From assembly GCF_023278565.1 (NCBI RefSeq), contig NC_064681.1, positions 124,001 to 188,000 on the forward strand: 64,000 nt of DNA, given 5' to 3'. Source of the stretch: Colletotrichum lupini. Lineage: Eukaryota > Ascomycota > Sordariomycetes > Glomerellales > Glomerellaceae. Below, piece after piece: positions 1-12,647 of the stretch (the stretch's first letter is position 1; each line of letters begins with the position of its first letter). The notes under the pieces are model-generated. The model was not told where the DNA came from. It did no database searches and saw nothing but the letters and a program-made list of their open reading frames with translations. The translations under genes were made by a program, and so were the position numbers.

Positions 1-3000
1 ATTAGGGAATATTAGTACTATTTAGTAATTAATATCGTACTTATAAGCAAAGCCTTTAATTATTACTACGAAGCGGTACGTAATCTCGATCGAAACGACT
101 TTCTTAGTATAATTAACGTAATCCGAAGCCGCTTTAAGACTTACGATAAGAACTTAGAGCTCCTATTTAAGCTATGAGCGATTTCTTTTATATTTATAGC
201 TAGGATAATAGAGAGTAAATCGTAAGTAGAGATCTTTAAAGAGCTTATCGATCGAATCGATAAGCTAGCGAAAACCTAGCTAAATAAGGGGATAAACGAG
301 CGGAAAGTCGGATATTTCTATACCGTAATTTAGCGTATACTAAAAATAAAAATCACCCTATACTAAGTACCTAAAGACTACGAGACGCTCTACTCGAGGC
401 TAAGATCTAGCTTTAATATTAAGGTAAGAATGCCGTACTAAACCTATTTCTAAGCGTATAACGGCCCTTATTAATAATATTAAATCGATCGAACGTATAA
501 TAAAAAAGAAAAAGAGGCTAGATATAGCAATCGCTAGTAAGGAGGCTTAGATTTATTAAATAAGTAGAGATATAACTTATAGGTAGGGTAATAGAAAAAG
601 TAATACTATATTTATAAAAAGGATAGATATTAGTTAAGTAACTACTCTAAGGAAGAGCGTACTAAATCGTACGAATAGTATAGAAAGTTGAGGGTAGTAA
701 ATAGTAAAACTAGCCCTCGTTAGTTTAACTAATTCCTCGTTATATATAAGGGTAGATCTGGGGGTATAGAACCTAGCGACGGTAGTTAAAGTAGCGGCTT
801 AAAGTATATACCCCCTATAAGAGATTTAGAAAATAAAGAAGATCTTACCCCCTATACTAACGAATTAGATTATAATAAAATCGACGATATTAACTACTCT
901 TTTTTTACCCCGTTAGCCTCTAGAGGATATACGAGGCTAAACGAATAGAGGGTAGCGGAAGCTCTTAATAAGTAGGCTTTTATTTACGAATAATAAGGGA
1001 AGGTCCTTTAGATAACGGATATAGAGGCGGCTAAAAAAGTAAATTTAATAAGGCCGAAGCCTATTCTCTTAACGATTAAAGAGAAAACGCTATCTCTTTT
1101 AATATTTAAAAAAAAGGAACATAGTACTAAGCAAATCTAAGGGTAGCTAAAGGGGTCCTTTTTATACTACTTAGATCCTTTAAATACTAAGCTCGTATAA
1201 GTATTTTATACGAGCAAAAGGTACGGCCTAGATAATTTCTATAGGATTATCCTAAATACTAGGGTATCGTAATAGTTAACTAAAAGAAAAGGGTAATTCT
1301 AGGCACTATAGAAGATCGCGCTAGTAACGCTTAATACGTTAATAGCGGGTATTATAAGGATTAGTTTTAGCCTAGGTAAGGAAATCGTCGCCCTAGGTAT
1401 AATAGAAGTAGAGACGTACTTTAGAACGATAACTTTTTATATTTTACCTATTAATACCCCATTTCTCCTATATCTAAAAAACATAGATCGACTAGGTATT
1501 ATATTTAATAATACGAGGAATAGAATCTCTAGCGGTAAGTACTTCGAGGTAGTCGAACGACGATAGGGGTATACGTTTATAAAGCTTATTAACGATACGA
1601 AGTCGATTAATTACTTAATAGAAAGTAAGCTTAAAAGACTATACTAGAGATTCGGGTACCCGTCGGTTACGAGGCTATATAACCTCCTAAAGTAATTAAG
1701 TAATAATAATATCGAAATAGGGGCGCTAGAGTAGTTAACGAAAGTATATTACTAATACTAAATAAATACGTAGAGCCTATATAGATTTAAGTTTAAATTA
1801 CGTAATAAGCTTAACTTTAACTAGGAAATCGTCGTCGATATTTTCTATTTAAATAGTCGGCTAGTACTATATATAATTAACGTAGCTATATCCTTCTAAG
1901 TAGGGCAATTCCTCCGGGATCTATAAGTAAAGATAGTATAAGTAGCCCTATAAAAAAGCTAGATCGATATATACTAAGGACCGCTAGATAGTATTAAAAC
2001 CGACGCTAGTACTAGCTTTAAGTTAGTAAAATTTAAGGATAATACGACGGCCTACGGTATATAGCTAAAAGTCGTACTTATTAAAGCGTACTATAGTATT
2101 AAAAAGGTAGAGAGGGTATATTAATAGTTAAAAAGGGCGTTTAGAATTATTAAAGAGGGAAATCCGGATTCTATTAATAACGAATGCCTCTAAATAGTAC
2201 TTAAATACTATAACGATACTATAGGGCCTAACGGACTTATATTAACGCTATTAGTATTTAGAGCATATCTAAGAACGACCTTAGCCTTGCTACCGTCGCT
2301 AGGCATAAGCTAACGAGCCCGAGTAATTAAAAAAGTAATATAGGTACTGCGCGAGGTAAGCGTAAAAAGGTAAGTTAACGAGGTAATTATTATACGCAAT
2401 AGGCCCGATATAAGAGATAATCTAAATATACTACTAAATTCGGATATACGAGTATAGCGCGAAATTACTTAATAATAAACTAGGCTATATAAGTTAATTT
2501 CTATTGACGAGCGCTCTTATATAGTCGCGAGAGATCGCGACTAGCTACTCGAAATATTAATTATAATAATTAGACCGTACTATATAGATCCTAACGAGGT
2601 GATTTCTAACCTATAAGAAGAAGAAGAGCTAGGGGAAACTATATAACCCGCGGCAGAGGCATAGGAAATTATCTTTAATAAAATCGTCGTAGTAGTACTA
2701 ATAAACGATAAAGAAGAGGATATTACTAAAAGGGTACTAATACTACTAGCGAGACGTTATAAAAGACTACGATAGCAAGCCCTAACGTAGCAATTTATTA
2801 CTAATAACGAGGTAATTAATACTTTTTATATAGTAAAAAAGAAAGCCGATTTCGAGCTAGTAGTTAAACTACATAAGGAAGGCGTAATTATAACTATTAG
2901 AAAGCTATATAAGGGATTAGATCTTATCGAAGTAGACACTCTTCGTAATCGAGGGGTCTATCGATTTATCCTATATAACTTAGAAAAATATACAAACCTC

Positions 3001-4749
3001 CGCATATTTAAATTACGAATAGTTCGTAAGATTAAAAGGAAAAGAACACTCTAGTTATACGAGAAGTCTAGATACGTAATTTAGGGGTACGGCAACGTCG
3101 AAAAGGCAACGCTACTTATATAATCGCCTACTATATAGCGCTATAACTAACGATTAATAATAGTACTAATAGTATTATTATAAAAAAAGGGATACGAGAT
3201 TTAGAGCCGTAATATTACCTAGGCCTATACCTAATTAGCCACAGGGCTCATAAGGAAAATCCTAGCCTATTTACCAAAAGAAATAGTTAGTAAGTACTTA
3301 GAAAGCACGATTATTAAAGTGCTTAAGCTACTATATAGGCTCGCAGAATCGGGCACCTATTAATAGGCTACTTACTACGATTTTTATATTAATTAACTAT
3401 TAATAATTACCTCTACGTACGACCCGTACTTACTAGTCGCGGAGTATAAAAGTAACTAATTTAGGATCGTCGGAATATAGACTAATAATATATTAGGCCT
3501 ATTTAATATTAACTTTATAAAAAAAGAGGATAAGGAGCTTTAAAAAGCAGGCTTCGTAGCGAAGCTAAAAGAGGTCCTTATAATAAATACCCCCTTAGTA
3601 TTTAATAGCGGGATTCTTATAATCGAAGGGGAAACCGTCGTTTTTTAATAAAAGGGGTAGGGCGAGAAAATTAACCTCGTCGATCCGAACGTAACTAACG
3701 TTAAGAAGTAATATAAAGCTAAGCTCGCGCGAGGGGTATATATTATAAATATTTATTAGCTTAAGGCGACTTTTAATTATACTAAGGTAGTATAGGCTAT
3801 AGATCTAACTAAACGAAACGTCGAAGTACTTAATAAGCGGCTTAAGTAGTAATAAACGAATCTCGATCGAGGTCTCGTTTATTACTTAATCGACTTTATA
3901 ATTAATAAGCTCTATGTCTTTATTAATAAGTTATTTGCGAATAATAACGACCTTACTTCGTAATTAGGGTATATTATTATCCTAACTAACGAGAGTATAA
4001 GTAAGAGCGAATTTACTATATACGGTAATATAATCTATTACTCGTTAACTAAAAGTAAGCGGGTAACGAGAAGTATACTAGCGTCGGAGGTCTATAATAT
4101 AGTTAATAGCATTAACCTCTCTTATATAATTTTAATAATACTAAGGAAGATTACCGATCGAATTAGCCTTTTATCTATTCTAACGGTTGTTTATATAGAT
4201 TCCTACTCGCTATACGAATACCTTATTAAATTAGGAACGATAAAAGAAAAGAGGCTTATAATCGATATTATAGCCCTTAAGTAATCGTACGAAAGGCGCG
4301 AGATACTTAAGATCCGTTAGATTAATAATAAAAATAACCTCGTAAACGCTTTTATAAAAGTAGTACTAAATAAGGGATTAGAGTAATTCGTAAGTAGCGG
4401 AAAAGTTATTATACGAATAGAGGGATAGGTTATACAAAAAGAGTAGAGAAAAGGGGGAAAAAGAGACGACTTAGTAAACGGGCCCGAGGTCGAATTATAC
4501 CTCTAACCGTAGCGGTTAAATCGATAAAAAAAAGAGAAAGTTAGTATTAAATTAGAAGTCTAATTCGACCGCGGTATATAGCCGACTACGTAGGGGCTAA
4601 TTAGGGGCCCTATTTACGATTATTATAGCTAGCCTAACCTACGGTTAGAACCTCCTTTTTATACTTACTACGTAAATATTTATATAGTTTAATTAATCTC
4701 TTCGTTACCTACGGTTCGAACTAACTACCCTGTAATAGGGATACTAACA
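1..4749 (+). mobile_element. Ty1/copia LTR retrotransposon, RIP-degraded, left end outside window
   Basis: The stretch is AT-rich and nearly lacks CpA/TpG, so every frame is full of stops, yet a copia polyprotein can still be followed on +. A GAG-pre-integrase-like motif (RFG-PSVTRLYNLL) lies near 1650-1695, with integrase core to about 2300. Reverse transcriptase runs about 2760-3640, including a diverged catalytic stretch (TNNILGL where TDDTLGL is expected) near 3481-3501. RNase H lies about 3880-4400. A purine tract at 4526-4540 precedes the 3' LTR. Window base 1 corresponds to about 26867 of the copy at 22125-28640, which lies in the opposite orientation, so roughly a quarter of the element, including most of gag and the 5' LTR, is off the window. 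No functional protein can be made. The superfamily call rests on integrase preceding RT and on the RNase H sequence style. Confidence 0.88.
4545..4749 (+). repeat. 3' LTR of left copia element
   Basis: This 205-bp sequence is the reverse complement of the LTRs at 22125, 28439, 55109 and 62327. It ends in CTAACA, and its first bases TATTAA derive from TGTCGG by RIP-type changes. The following bases (CATTC) would be the target duplication, but the partner lies outside the window. Confidence 0.9.
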
Positions 4750-5295
4750 CATTCTTCATCTATCTATTCATAGCAATGTACGGGCCAGGTCAGTAAAACA
4801 GCAGACTTACATTCCAAATCCAAAAAGAAAAATGAGAAAAGCTAAAACACGAACAGGCATGGGCCCTCTCCCATCCATTTACTTTTCAGAGGCTTTCCCT
4901 CTGTCTTATCGTGAGATTGGCTCAGCATTCACGATCTGCGTCAACAATGCGGTTGGTAGTGCCCTCACATTAACCTTCCCCGAGCTTTTACACAGGATTG
5001 GGCCGACTGGGGCATTCTGCTTCTATGCCGGTCTCAACCTGCTCGCTTTCGTCGTCATCTTCTTCCTCATTCCAGAGACAAAGTGGGTCCATCTTCATAT
5101 CGGTCAGAAAGCCAGAAGCAACTACTCACTCTTGGTACCAGGCAACGGACACTTGAAGAGCTTGACTATATCTTTGGAGTCCCCACACGTCGCCATGCTG
5201 CATATCAGGTCCGTACATGGTTACCTTGGTTTGTGAGGAGATATGTTCTTCTTCAGAGAAACACTAAGCTCGAACCACTTTATCATCTCGAGTGA
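4750..5295 (+). pseudogene. MFS sugar transporter, 3' fragment cut by the copia element
   Basis: Only the C-terminal part of a sugar-porter MFS protein remains. Exon pieces are about 4752-4788, 4857-5082 and 5142-5295, joined by introns 4789-4856 (68 bp) and 5083-5141 (59 bp, GTGGGT donor). Spliced, they read through two or three membrane helices with the family signatures SEAFPLSYREIG, FYAGLN and PETKQRTLEELDYIF, and end in the C-terminal pattern (LEPLYHLE) of fungal hexose/quinate-type porters. The open frame runs directly into the LTR at 4749, so the first two thirds of the gene were separated by the insertion or lost. What remains has no start codon or promoter of its own. The original substrate cannot be read from this tail; neighbourhood with a GH78 gene makes a plant-sugar substrate plausible. 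Confidence 0.85.
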
Positions 5296-7111
5296 TCAAA
5301 GACGTCAGGGGCTGTTACAATGGATGGAGGGATTCCTAAGCTAGATAGGTACTCCAATTATGTGATCTGCAGCACTGCGAATTAACGATACGAAACTCTA
5401 GAGATATTGTTCTCGTTGGAAATAGTGACGACGATGCTCCCAACCCTTTTCGATGAGATGACTTTCAACGACTGTTCAGAAATGAAGACTTCGCCAAGAT
5501 TAAGTGTCATTCTTGGTGCAGAAGAATGATCATGACTCTCGCATACCTAAGGTAATGAGCAGCGTCTCTGATTATGATTATTTTTTGAAAATGTTGCCAG
5601 GAAAAACCATGATCCTCAGGGCCGCCAGAGCCGTGTGCGGTTTGTTGGCGTAGATGTCACGGAATGCAGTTGCCTCCATAACCTGATCATCAAGGCGGTT
5701 CTCTCCCCGAACGAGCCCGTCTTTGTGAATTTTGGAGTGGCTTTTCCACATGTGCTGTCCAACGACGCGAATGAAAACCAGTACAGCCGGTTATTCGGGG
5801 CCGAAAATACCATGTACTCACGGAATGTGTATTCCGGAGCAACCCACTCGTTGACGGGAGGCTTTCGCTCCGCCTGGGTTGGGCGTGAAATCATCCGGAG
5901 TAGCAAAAAACCGTCACCAGGCCAGCAATTGCGGATAGTCATCCAGGGACCTCCTTAGCCGACTTCGTATTATAGTTGGAAGCTGCCTGATGTCAGGGAA
6001 AGACTGACGAAATGCTCCACAGTCTGCATTAAGTCCGGCAACGAGACGAAGAACGGAGATCACCAGTTTAGACTCTAGGCTCTCATCTCTGACACAGAAA
6101 ACTTGGAAAAAGAGACCTCAGCAACAAATGCAAGTAATAAATCAACTAGGTTTTTGTCACGTTATTGATGTTCTTTATCAAGCAGACCTTGATCGCCTTG
6201 GTGAATTCATCGCGTCGATAAAAGATGCTGCTGGTGTTTGAAGTGCTGCAACTCATTTCACTCTGTCCGATCGTATGACATCTAGCCATAGAGCGATTCC
6301 GAAGTTCACTGGTACTTGCCGCTCTGGTGATTCATTCAAAATGGAATGAGGTTGGTGGCCGGCAGCTTCAAGAAGGCGGTTCAAATGCTCCCAGAGATAA
6401 TGCAGTGGTGGACAATCAACAGTGCAATGCAACATCATTGGGTAGGACAAGCATTTGAGTTAGCGTGAACTGCACATGAATGCGAATAGGACACTAAATG
6501 GAGTTGAAACTTGGTTCTATAAAAGTGAGGCTATGATGGGTAACATTGAGGCAATCTGAGACTAATTCCCTAGAGGAGACCTAGACAGGTCATTACCATA
6601 AAATAGCAGAATGGTAATCGAACGCAGAGACGTATGAGTACGAATGTGGACTTGGGCCGGGCTCGGCTTCAGATTGTCCGAGAAAGTGGCTCATCGTATG
6701 GTTCTGGCGTGTCGAACGCGGAATAAACAACCAAAGCAGATGTGAAGCAGCAGTCAAATGCCATCTCAGAGGCTAGATAAGCGTCTCACGCCCGCTGAGT
6801 GCTAGAAACAGGCGTATTTCATCGCCATATATAGGATTCAGAGCGAGTGCACTTCATTTTTTTACTTCTTATTGAAAGGGAAGGAAAGAGGTGGGAGAAA
6901 GTAGGTGTTAGAAGGGCACTCGAAGAGGCTTTCAACAGCTTATAGAATAGAAATCACGCTTAAAAAATCACTCCGCCACCAATTCAGTTATTCATCTCTC
7001 GATACAAAGCGCAAATGGACCATGTGGTTACGTCGATGAAAGACACAACGAGATTGTGATCACCCCAAATATCTTTTATTCTCCTGAATTTCCAATTCAT
7101 CTCTGAAGAAC
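5296..7111. other. Intergenic, no supported gene
   Basis: Base composition is normal, without RIP. Overlapping ORFs of about 107 codons on both strands at 5616-5958 and a 65-codon ORF at 6253-6450 (-) resemble no family I know and show no convincing splice extensions. They could be decayed gene remnants. The last few hundred bases hold the 3' region of the GH78 gene. Confidence 0.5.
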
Positions 7112-9621
7112 TCATACGCGACGAAGGGTGATATTCGCTTTGTCAACGGGGCCTTCAAGGCCCTCAGTACTCTCGTTGGAGTACCCAGCAGGGGCCACAA
7201 TCTCTGCCGTTGTTCCAACAGGGAGAGTTGCCTGGATGAGTATCACCCCAGCAGTCTCATCGACGCTGACCTCAACCTCAAGCACGCCTTGCGAAAGTTC
7301 GGTACGATAGTGAGCAGACTTAAGACCGGACAACACTGGCGCAAGCTGTACTTTACTCCAACCCGGTTGTAGCGGCTTCACGCCAACCACATACTGCGGC
7401 AGGAGAAACACTGGCCAACAGGACCAAGCATGCATAAGTGAGGTGTCATGTCCGAAGGGCTTCCCCTCAACTGTCATCGCTTCCCAATGTCCTCCCGAGT
7501 AATTTGGACTTGACGTGTCCGCCATTGGACCCCACACATTTTCAATCAGTTGGATTGCTTCACGACCCTTTTGGCGTGAAAATAGTGCCTCTACGGCAAA
7601 TCCTGTTGCGTAGGGACTCACAACTCCTGTACGGTCCCAATGTTGAAGACCCTTGAAAGCTGCAGGCAACCAGCCTGGAGGTCCGGAGAGGTGAGATGCA
7701 CAAAGATCGCTGTCTTCAGCAACATCAAGTGCAACGGCATAGCCATTCGTGTCCTGACAGATTCCTTCCTCTGGCAAAGCGGACCCCATACGGATGCAAC
7801 CCTTTTCAGAGTTCCATAGATTGGTCAGAATGCTCTTTCTCAGAGTCTCGAGCTTCTCAGATAATTGGGACTTTCGTTGGTCGTCGGTGGTCATAGTCTT
7901 CACAGCGTTCAGGGCGTCGTAATATGCCAAATTCGTTGTACCAGAAGCTCCAAAAACAGGTCCTCCGAGCGGATACCAATGCACTACGGAGGATTAGCCA
8001 ATACACCATGCAGCCGAGAGACAGATTCTTATCTTACTTGACATGTCAGGTGAAACTTCGATCAGTCCCGATGGCTTCTCCTGGGATTTGGCGTACTCGA
8101 GCAACTTCTCCGCTGCCGGAAGATAACGCCGAAGAGCTTCATGGTCTCCAGAACTCAACCAATAGTCCTTGATGGCGACAACCAACAACAGGGCGTAAGT
8201 CATAGAGTAGAATGCGTAAGTTGGAGGAGGCTCGGTCCCTGCGTGGATAGGGGCCTGGATAGGACATAAATTTCCAAGGTATCCTGCCTCAGTCTGATGG
8301 CTAGCAAGAAGCTCGATGCTTCCTGCAACAGCCTCACTATCCATACCGGAATATGCAACGCCTCGACCTGAAACAAAGAGATCTCCTCCAAATGTTGCTC
8401 GATCTCTCTTTGCACCATCTACCATGCATGATACAGCATTCGTCCCAACTTGGAAGTCTGCCAGCGTCCTCTCCTTGTTGCCGAATAACAAGTCATTCTG
8501 GTAGAGACAATCCCCGTTCGCGTCTCTGACATCCAAGTTGCGATAGAGAGCAAGCCAACCCTCAGGACCTCCGAAAGCTACAGAGCCAGTGTTGATTCCC
8601 GAACCTCCAAGAAGGGGTCGGATCTGTACGTCTGTGATTGTTGCAACTTCTCTCTCGTTGATGATGACGGTGATCCGGTTGCCGCTCGTAATGGTAGAAA
8701 CCTTGATCCATTCGCCTTGCTTCACAATTCCGTGAGTAGACCAGCTGCCAAAGGACTTGACTGGGAATACGGCTGATACATGTGACATCCCCTCAAAGGC
8801 ACGAAGCTCTTCCTGGATAACGTCCAGGCAGAAGATGACTCCATTGGCAACCATGTGGACACCCCAACTCGCACCTAGCTCTTCAACAAGAACCTGGAAC
8901 GAAACTTCCTTGTCGCCCCATCGCGTGCCTTGGCGGCAAGGAGCCCAATGCTGACCAAGAACCCTGGTCCCTTGGTCGGTGATGTCCCATGCTGGGGCCG
9001 TCTCGCCTTTGACCACGGTGCACATTTCTAGCGTGTTGACACCGTCATTCCAAATGCGGTTGAGAATCTCGTCTGAACAACTGAAAGAAGCCTTGGGTCG
9101 TATTGTTGGCCTGATTGACTCGAAACCGAATTTGCTGATTACAAGAGTGGCATTGGAAGTGATGAGAACAACTTTCAAGTACCTCTGGGATCGTTGTGCG
9201 AGTCTTGGTTTGATAGTTTGCTGCGATTCCGAGGGCGCTACAGTCATTGAAACATTGCGATAACAGTCCATAGCATTGGAAAAGAAAAAGTAGGGGCCAT
9301 CGCCTCGAAATTGTGTTAGTTGAGACACAATAACGGTTAAAGGAGAATATCTCTACCTGTTTCGCATTCGATTCCTTCATGAGTTTCGCTATAAAAGATT
9401 CTCGCGCTGATGGGACCCTCGCCACTCGCACGATCAACCAAGAATGTAGGAATTCCGCCAATGCATCGGCCAAAGTCAAAAGTTATTGATGCCTGTTTCG
9501 AAGATCCTGATAGTTCGCCATTTGTAAGAGTAACGACCCCTGACTCAGCGTCGCGCCAAGCACCATTCGAGGTTGTAACTAGCCGGGTTGGCTCCGACAG
9601 GATGGCCTTTGAGGGATCCAT
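7112..9621 (-). CDS. GH78 alpha-L-rhamnosidase, probably intracellular
   Basis: The predicted 800-aa enzyme removes terminal alpha-L-rhamnose from glycosides or oligosaccharides. Exons are 9621-9357, 9303-8038 and 7983-7112, with introns of 53 and 54 bp, and the sum is divisible by three. The N-terminus (MDPSKAILSEP) has no signal peptide, so the protein probably acts in the cytosol on imported rhamnosides. A beta-sandwich N-terminal region (GDGPYFFFSNAMDCYR) is followed by an insert that resembles a concanavalin/laminin-G fold. The (alpha/alpha)6 catalytic core follows, with the family hallmark MVDGAKRDR and later WYPLGGP and GGHWEAM. The C-terminal beta domain contains PGWSKVQLAPVL. The gene is divergent from the C2H2 regulator, sharing a 364-bp promoter. 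Family assignment is firm; the exact aglycone preference is unknown. Confidence 0.9.
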
Positions 9622-9985
9622 TTGAATTGCAAGAGAAGCAAGATATGATGAATAAGGATTGCTGGATTGGCATGAGTTTCGGCCTTGAAGCCAAGTGACG
9701 TGCAGTTACCCAGGTTTTGAATGGCATGCCTAGTAAGTGTGGATAGGCATCTCAGTAAGACCCGTTTCGGGAAATCCGAGCGTGTCTAACACTAGGCTTA
9801 TTTCGGATCAGCGTCCACCCGGATGTGTGGGGGAAAGGTGGACGAAGCTCATAAAAGGGGCGCTACGTCCACCTCAACGCCAATTTGCTTCACGTCTCCG
9901 TCCACCCGCGGAATCACTCACACATCTCGGCAACTCCACAGAGACTTGGGGCGCAGGAGCTTCCCCAGATTGCCCAATAGAGTCG
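9622..9985. promoter_or_regulatory. Bidirectional promoter between GH78 gene and C2H2 regulator
   Basis: The two divergent start codons are separated by 364 bp. The segment holds four CGTCCACC motifs (listed separately), an ATAAAA box at 9851-9856 about 130 bp before the regulator ATG, and a GTGGGG sequence near 9826-9832 that fits the CreA consensus SYGGRG. That would allow both specific induction and glucose repression; the regulation is inferred. Confidence 0.6.
9812..9906. promoter_or_regulatory. Four copies of CGTCCACC, one inverted
   Basis: Perfect 8-bp matches lie at 9812-9819 (+), 9837-9844 (as GGTGGACG, -), 9866-9873 (+) and 9899-9906 (+). The first two form an inverted pair around a 17-bp spacer. 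Four identical octamers in 95 bp is far beyond chance for a 364-bp promoter and marks a likely binding site. The adjacent C2H2 protein is the obvious candidate binder, but that is inference. Confidence 0.6.
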
Positions 9986-12647
9986 ATGGGTTCACCAAAC
10001 GAGGTTGAACAGACTAGCCACACTTGTGGGGTCTGTTCTCGATCTTTCACTCGCATAGAGAACTTGAAACGTCATCAAAAGACGCGTAGGTCATTCATGA
10101 ACGAGCACGAAGGAGCTGGTGACGCTTGAGTCCTGACTGTTGTAATGCATAGACCAGGGAAACCTACCTCACCGTTGTATGATTTGCCAGAAAAGGTTCT
10201 CACGGAGCGATCTTCTCAAGAAACACCAACGACTTCATCAGAAGCTTAGCCAAGAGGATGCAGTACGTGACGAGAATGAATTATCATCAGCGAAAAAGGT
10301 GGATTACTCCTTCATCATAGAGAACCCCAGCCAACTTTCGTCCCAACCGCGAGATAGATACAGAGAACCGGGAACACACCCGCTACTTGTTGGCGACTCA
10401 CGACTGCAGTATCTTGATGTTGACCGCGCCACGAACAAGACGCCCAAGGCTAGGTATGCAGCGTCTTCGGTTCTTTCACCATCATACGTCGCGTTCTCCA
10501 GGCCACAAGATACAATGGCAACAACCAGTGAGCTAGCGGCGAACATGGACTTCTCGTATTTTGTTCAACCTTGGCAGGATAGCCTGTGGGTTGACTCAAG
10601 CCAGTGGTTCACACCAGATTTCTACGATGCAGTAAGAGAGACATCACATATAAGTGATCCTTTCATACTCCAAGACGATTCGATGTCACTGTCTGCTCAC
10701 TGGAATTGGCTGGGTCAATATCCAGCCATGCCTGGCAGTAGTACACGAGTGGCCTCAAACGACGACCGAACAGCACCTTTAGTTCTAGCCGAAATCTCGG
10801 ATGGGCCAGAGAGTATATCGAGAGTTAATTCTCCTCCGAACGTGCCCTCTAGAGAGGACGGAGTAGCATTTGCGTGGAACCCGTCGTCGAAAAGTCTTTG
10901 TCAGACACATTCTATTTCTATCAACGCGTCACACCCTCTTATGATTTTACACAATCCTCGATTCGACATACTAGAATCAACATGGATTCGCGTTCGAGAG
11001 TTCCTAAAGCTTGAGACTCCCGGCTCGGAGAATCTGATTCCGCCGTCTCTGGCAGTTGCGAATGTCTTTCTGGGGCTCTTTTTCGACCGTTTCTATGAAC
11101 AAAGTCCTGTACTTCACTTACCAACGCTCTTAGTTGATCACTTGCCGTCATCTTTACTCTCCGCCATGATCATCATCGGCGCCACATACAGCCGTATCCG
11201 GCACACAAGACGCTTTTCCATACTCATGCTCGATAGAGCTCGTCAAAATCTCCAAGCGCTGATCGAAGCCGACAAAAGCTTGACCAGACATCCCGAAACT
11301 ATCTATGCATCTTCACTACTAGTGTATACTGGGTTATGGTGCGGAAACAAAGGGGCATTTGAGACTGCCGAAGCACTCAGAGGAAGTTTGGTGACATACG
11401 TCAGACGTCTGTTTCAACCGAAAACGAAAGTTGCGGATGTCGCAGGTAGTCGTGTTGAAGATCATTGGAGGGCATGGGCAACATCTGAGTTCAAGCGCCG
11501 TTTACGCTGGTACGTATTCATGATCGACTCACAGTTCCCCGCCATTTTGAACATGCGGAGTATGATGTCTCTCGCAGAGGTCGCTAGGTGGGAGTGCCCG
11601 GGTGATGACGCCGCATGGTGTACAACGAGTGCTCCAATCTGGGCAACTCTAGTTAAACCCTTGGGGAGTTTATCGGCACCAGAGTTTGGCATTGTTTTTA
11701 AGGCTCTTACGAACAATAGAAGAGCTGATTTCACCAACTTGGCACCATCAGTCTCTGCTATTACTGATAGCATCAGCCCGTGGACACAATTCCTTGTTCT
11801 GAGTTGCTTGGCTAGCCAGGCACTGGACTGGTCGCACGATTGGTCAGTACAGGTCGGCAGTGACCCTGCCATGATACAAGATACGGGCAGTGATTGTCAT
11901 CAAGAAAGTCTGCGGATACGGGACAACATCATCGGTAAGTCACACTGTCTTCCACTTGTCTATGCCAAAGCTGACGCGTTCATTTCAGCATCTTTGAAAT
12001 CATGGGAATGCTACTACGGCACCAAGTACAGTGGCAACCCGATCCCGGATGTGGCGCAAAGTCTAGTGCTGTACTTTCAGAACGCATCTCAAATACTCCG
12101 TGGCCTAGTAAACATTCAACTACAAACGTGCGTTGCTGATTTGCAAGATGCTCTCGGAAAAGGCGGAGCAAATGCTGTTGACGAAAGCCTGGGCCGACTT
12201 CGAGTCTACTTCACAAACGGATACACCAACTGTGTTGGAGCACACCAAGAGTTGCCATTTGAGTCTCTAGATGCCTTCGCCAAATCAGTCCTGGAAACTA
12301 CATCAATCATGAGCAACCCGACACTACAGTCTGCCACACCTTATAGCATCTTTGGAATCTTCCTAAATCATGTCTTGCAATGGGCATTTCTAAAAAGCAG
12401 CCCCGAAACATTGAAGTCGCACCTTCGTGAGCATCTCCGAGATATGGCTTTCTCATATCACGGACGGGGCATGTCGGAGCTCAGTGGAATACTTGATTTC
12501 GGGCTCTCCTCAGCAAACCCGACAGTCGTGAACAGGGACAGAAGCCACTTAGTTCTCATGCAAGCTGCGCAGAATTTGGCGCTGCTTGGTACTTGGGGCG
12601 CATCGTTGAATCTGGCCCTTCTGCTTCAGTTGAGAGCGAAAACTTAA
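9986..12647 (+). CDS. C2H2 zinc-finger regulator with fungal-specific transcription factor domain
   Basis: This is a predicted nuclear transcription factor. Exon 1 is 9986-10085 and the main exon starts at 10153 after a 67-bp intron. The splice joins two complete classical fingers: C14-X2-C17-X12-H30-X3-H34 and C42-X2-C45-X12-H58-X3-H62, the second reading CMICQKRFSRSDLLKKH. A long linker is followed by the helical fungal-specific domain in the middle (around HLPTLLVDHLPSSLLSAMI). Unspliced further, the protein is 864 aa. A perfect-looking intron (GTAAGT, GCTGAC branch, TTTCAG) at 11935-11988 is 54 bp and in frame, so a spliced form of 846 aa is likely. I chose the ATG at 9986 because it lies just before finger 1; an upstream in-frame ATG at 9737 would lie inside the shared promoter. 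It is divergent from the GH78 gene, which suggests a local regulator. Confidence 0.88.

Noticed and set aside
5616..5958. Overlapping ORFs of about 107 codons on both strands
   Set aside because: Neither translation resembles a known family, both lie in the same bases, and no splice extends them. A decayed gene is possible but not shown.
6253..6450. 65-codon minus-strand ORF with a Cys/His-containing start
   Set aside because: Too short, no motif, and no plausible neighbouring exons.
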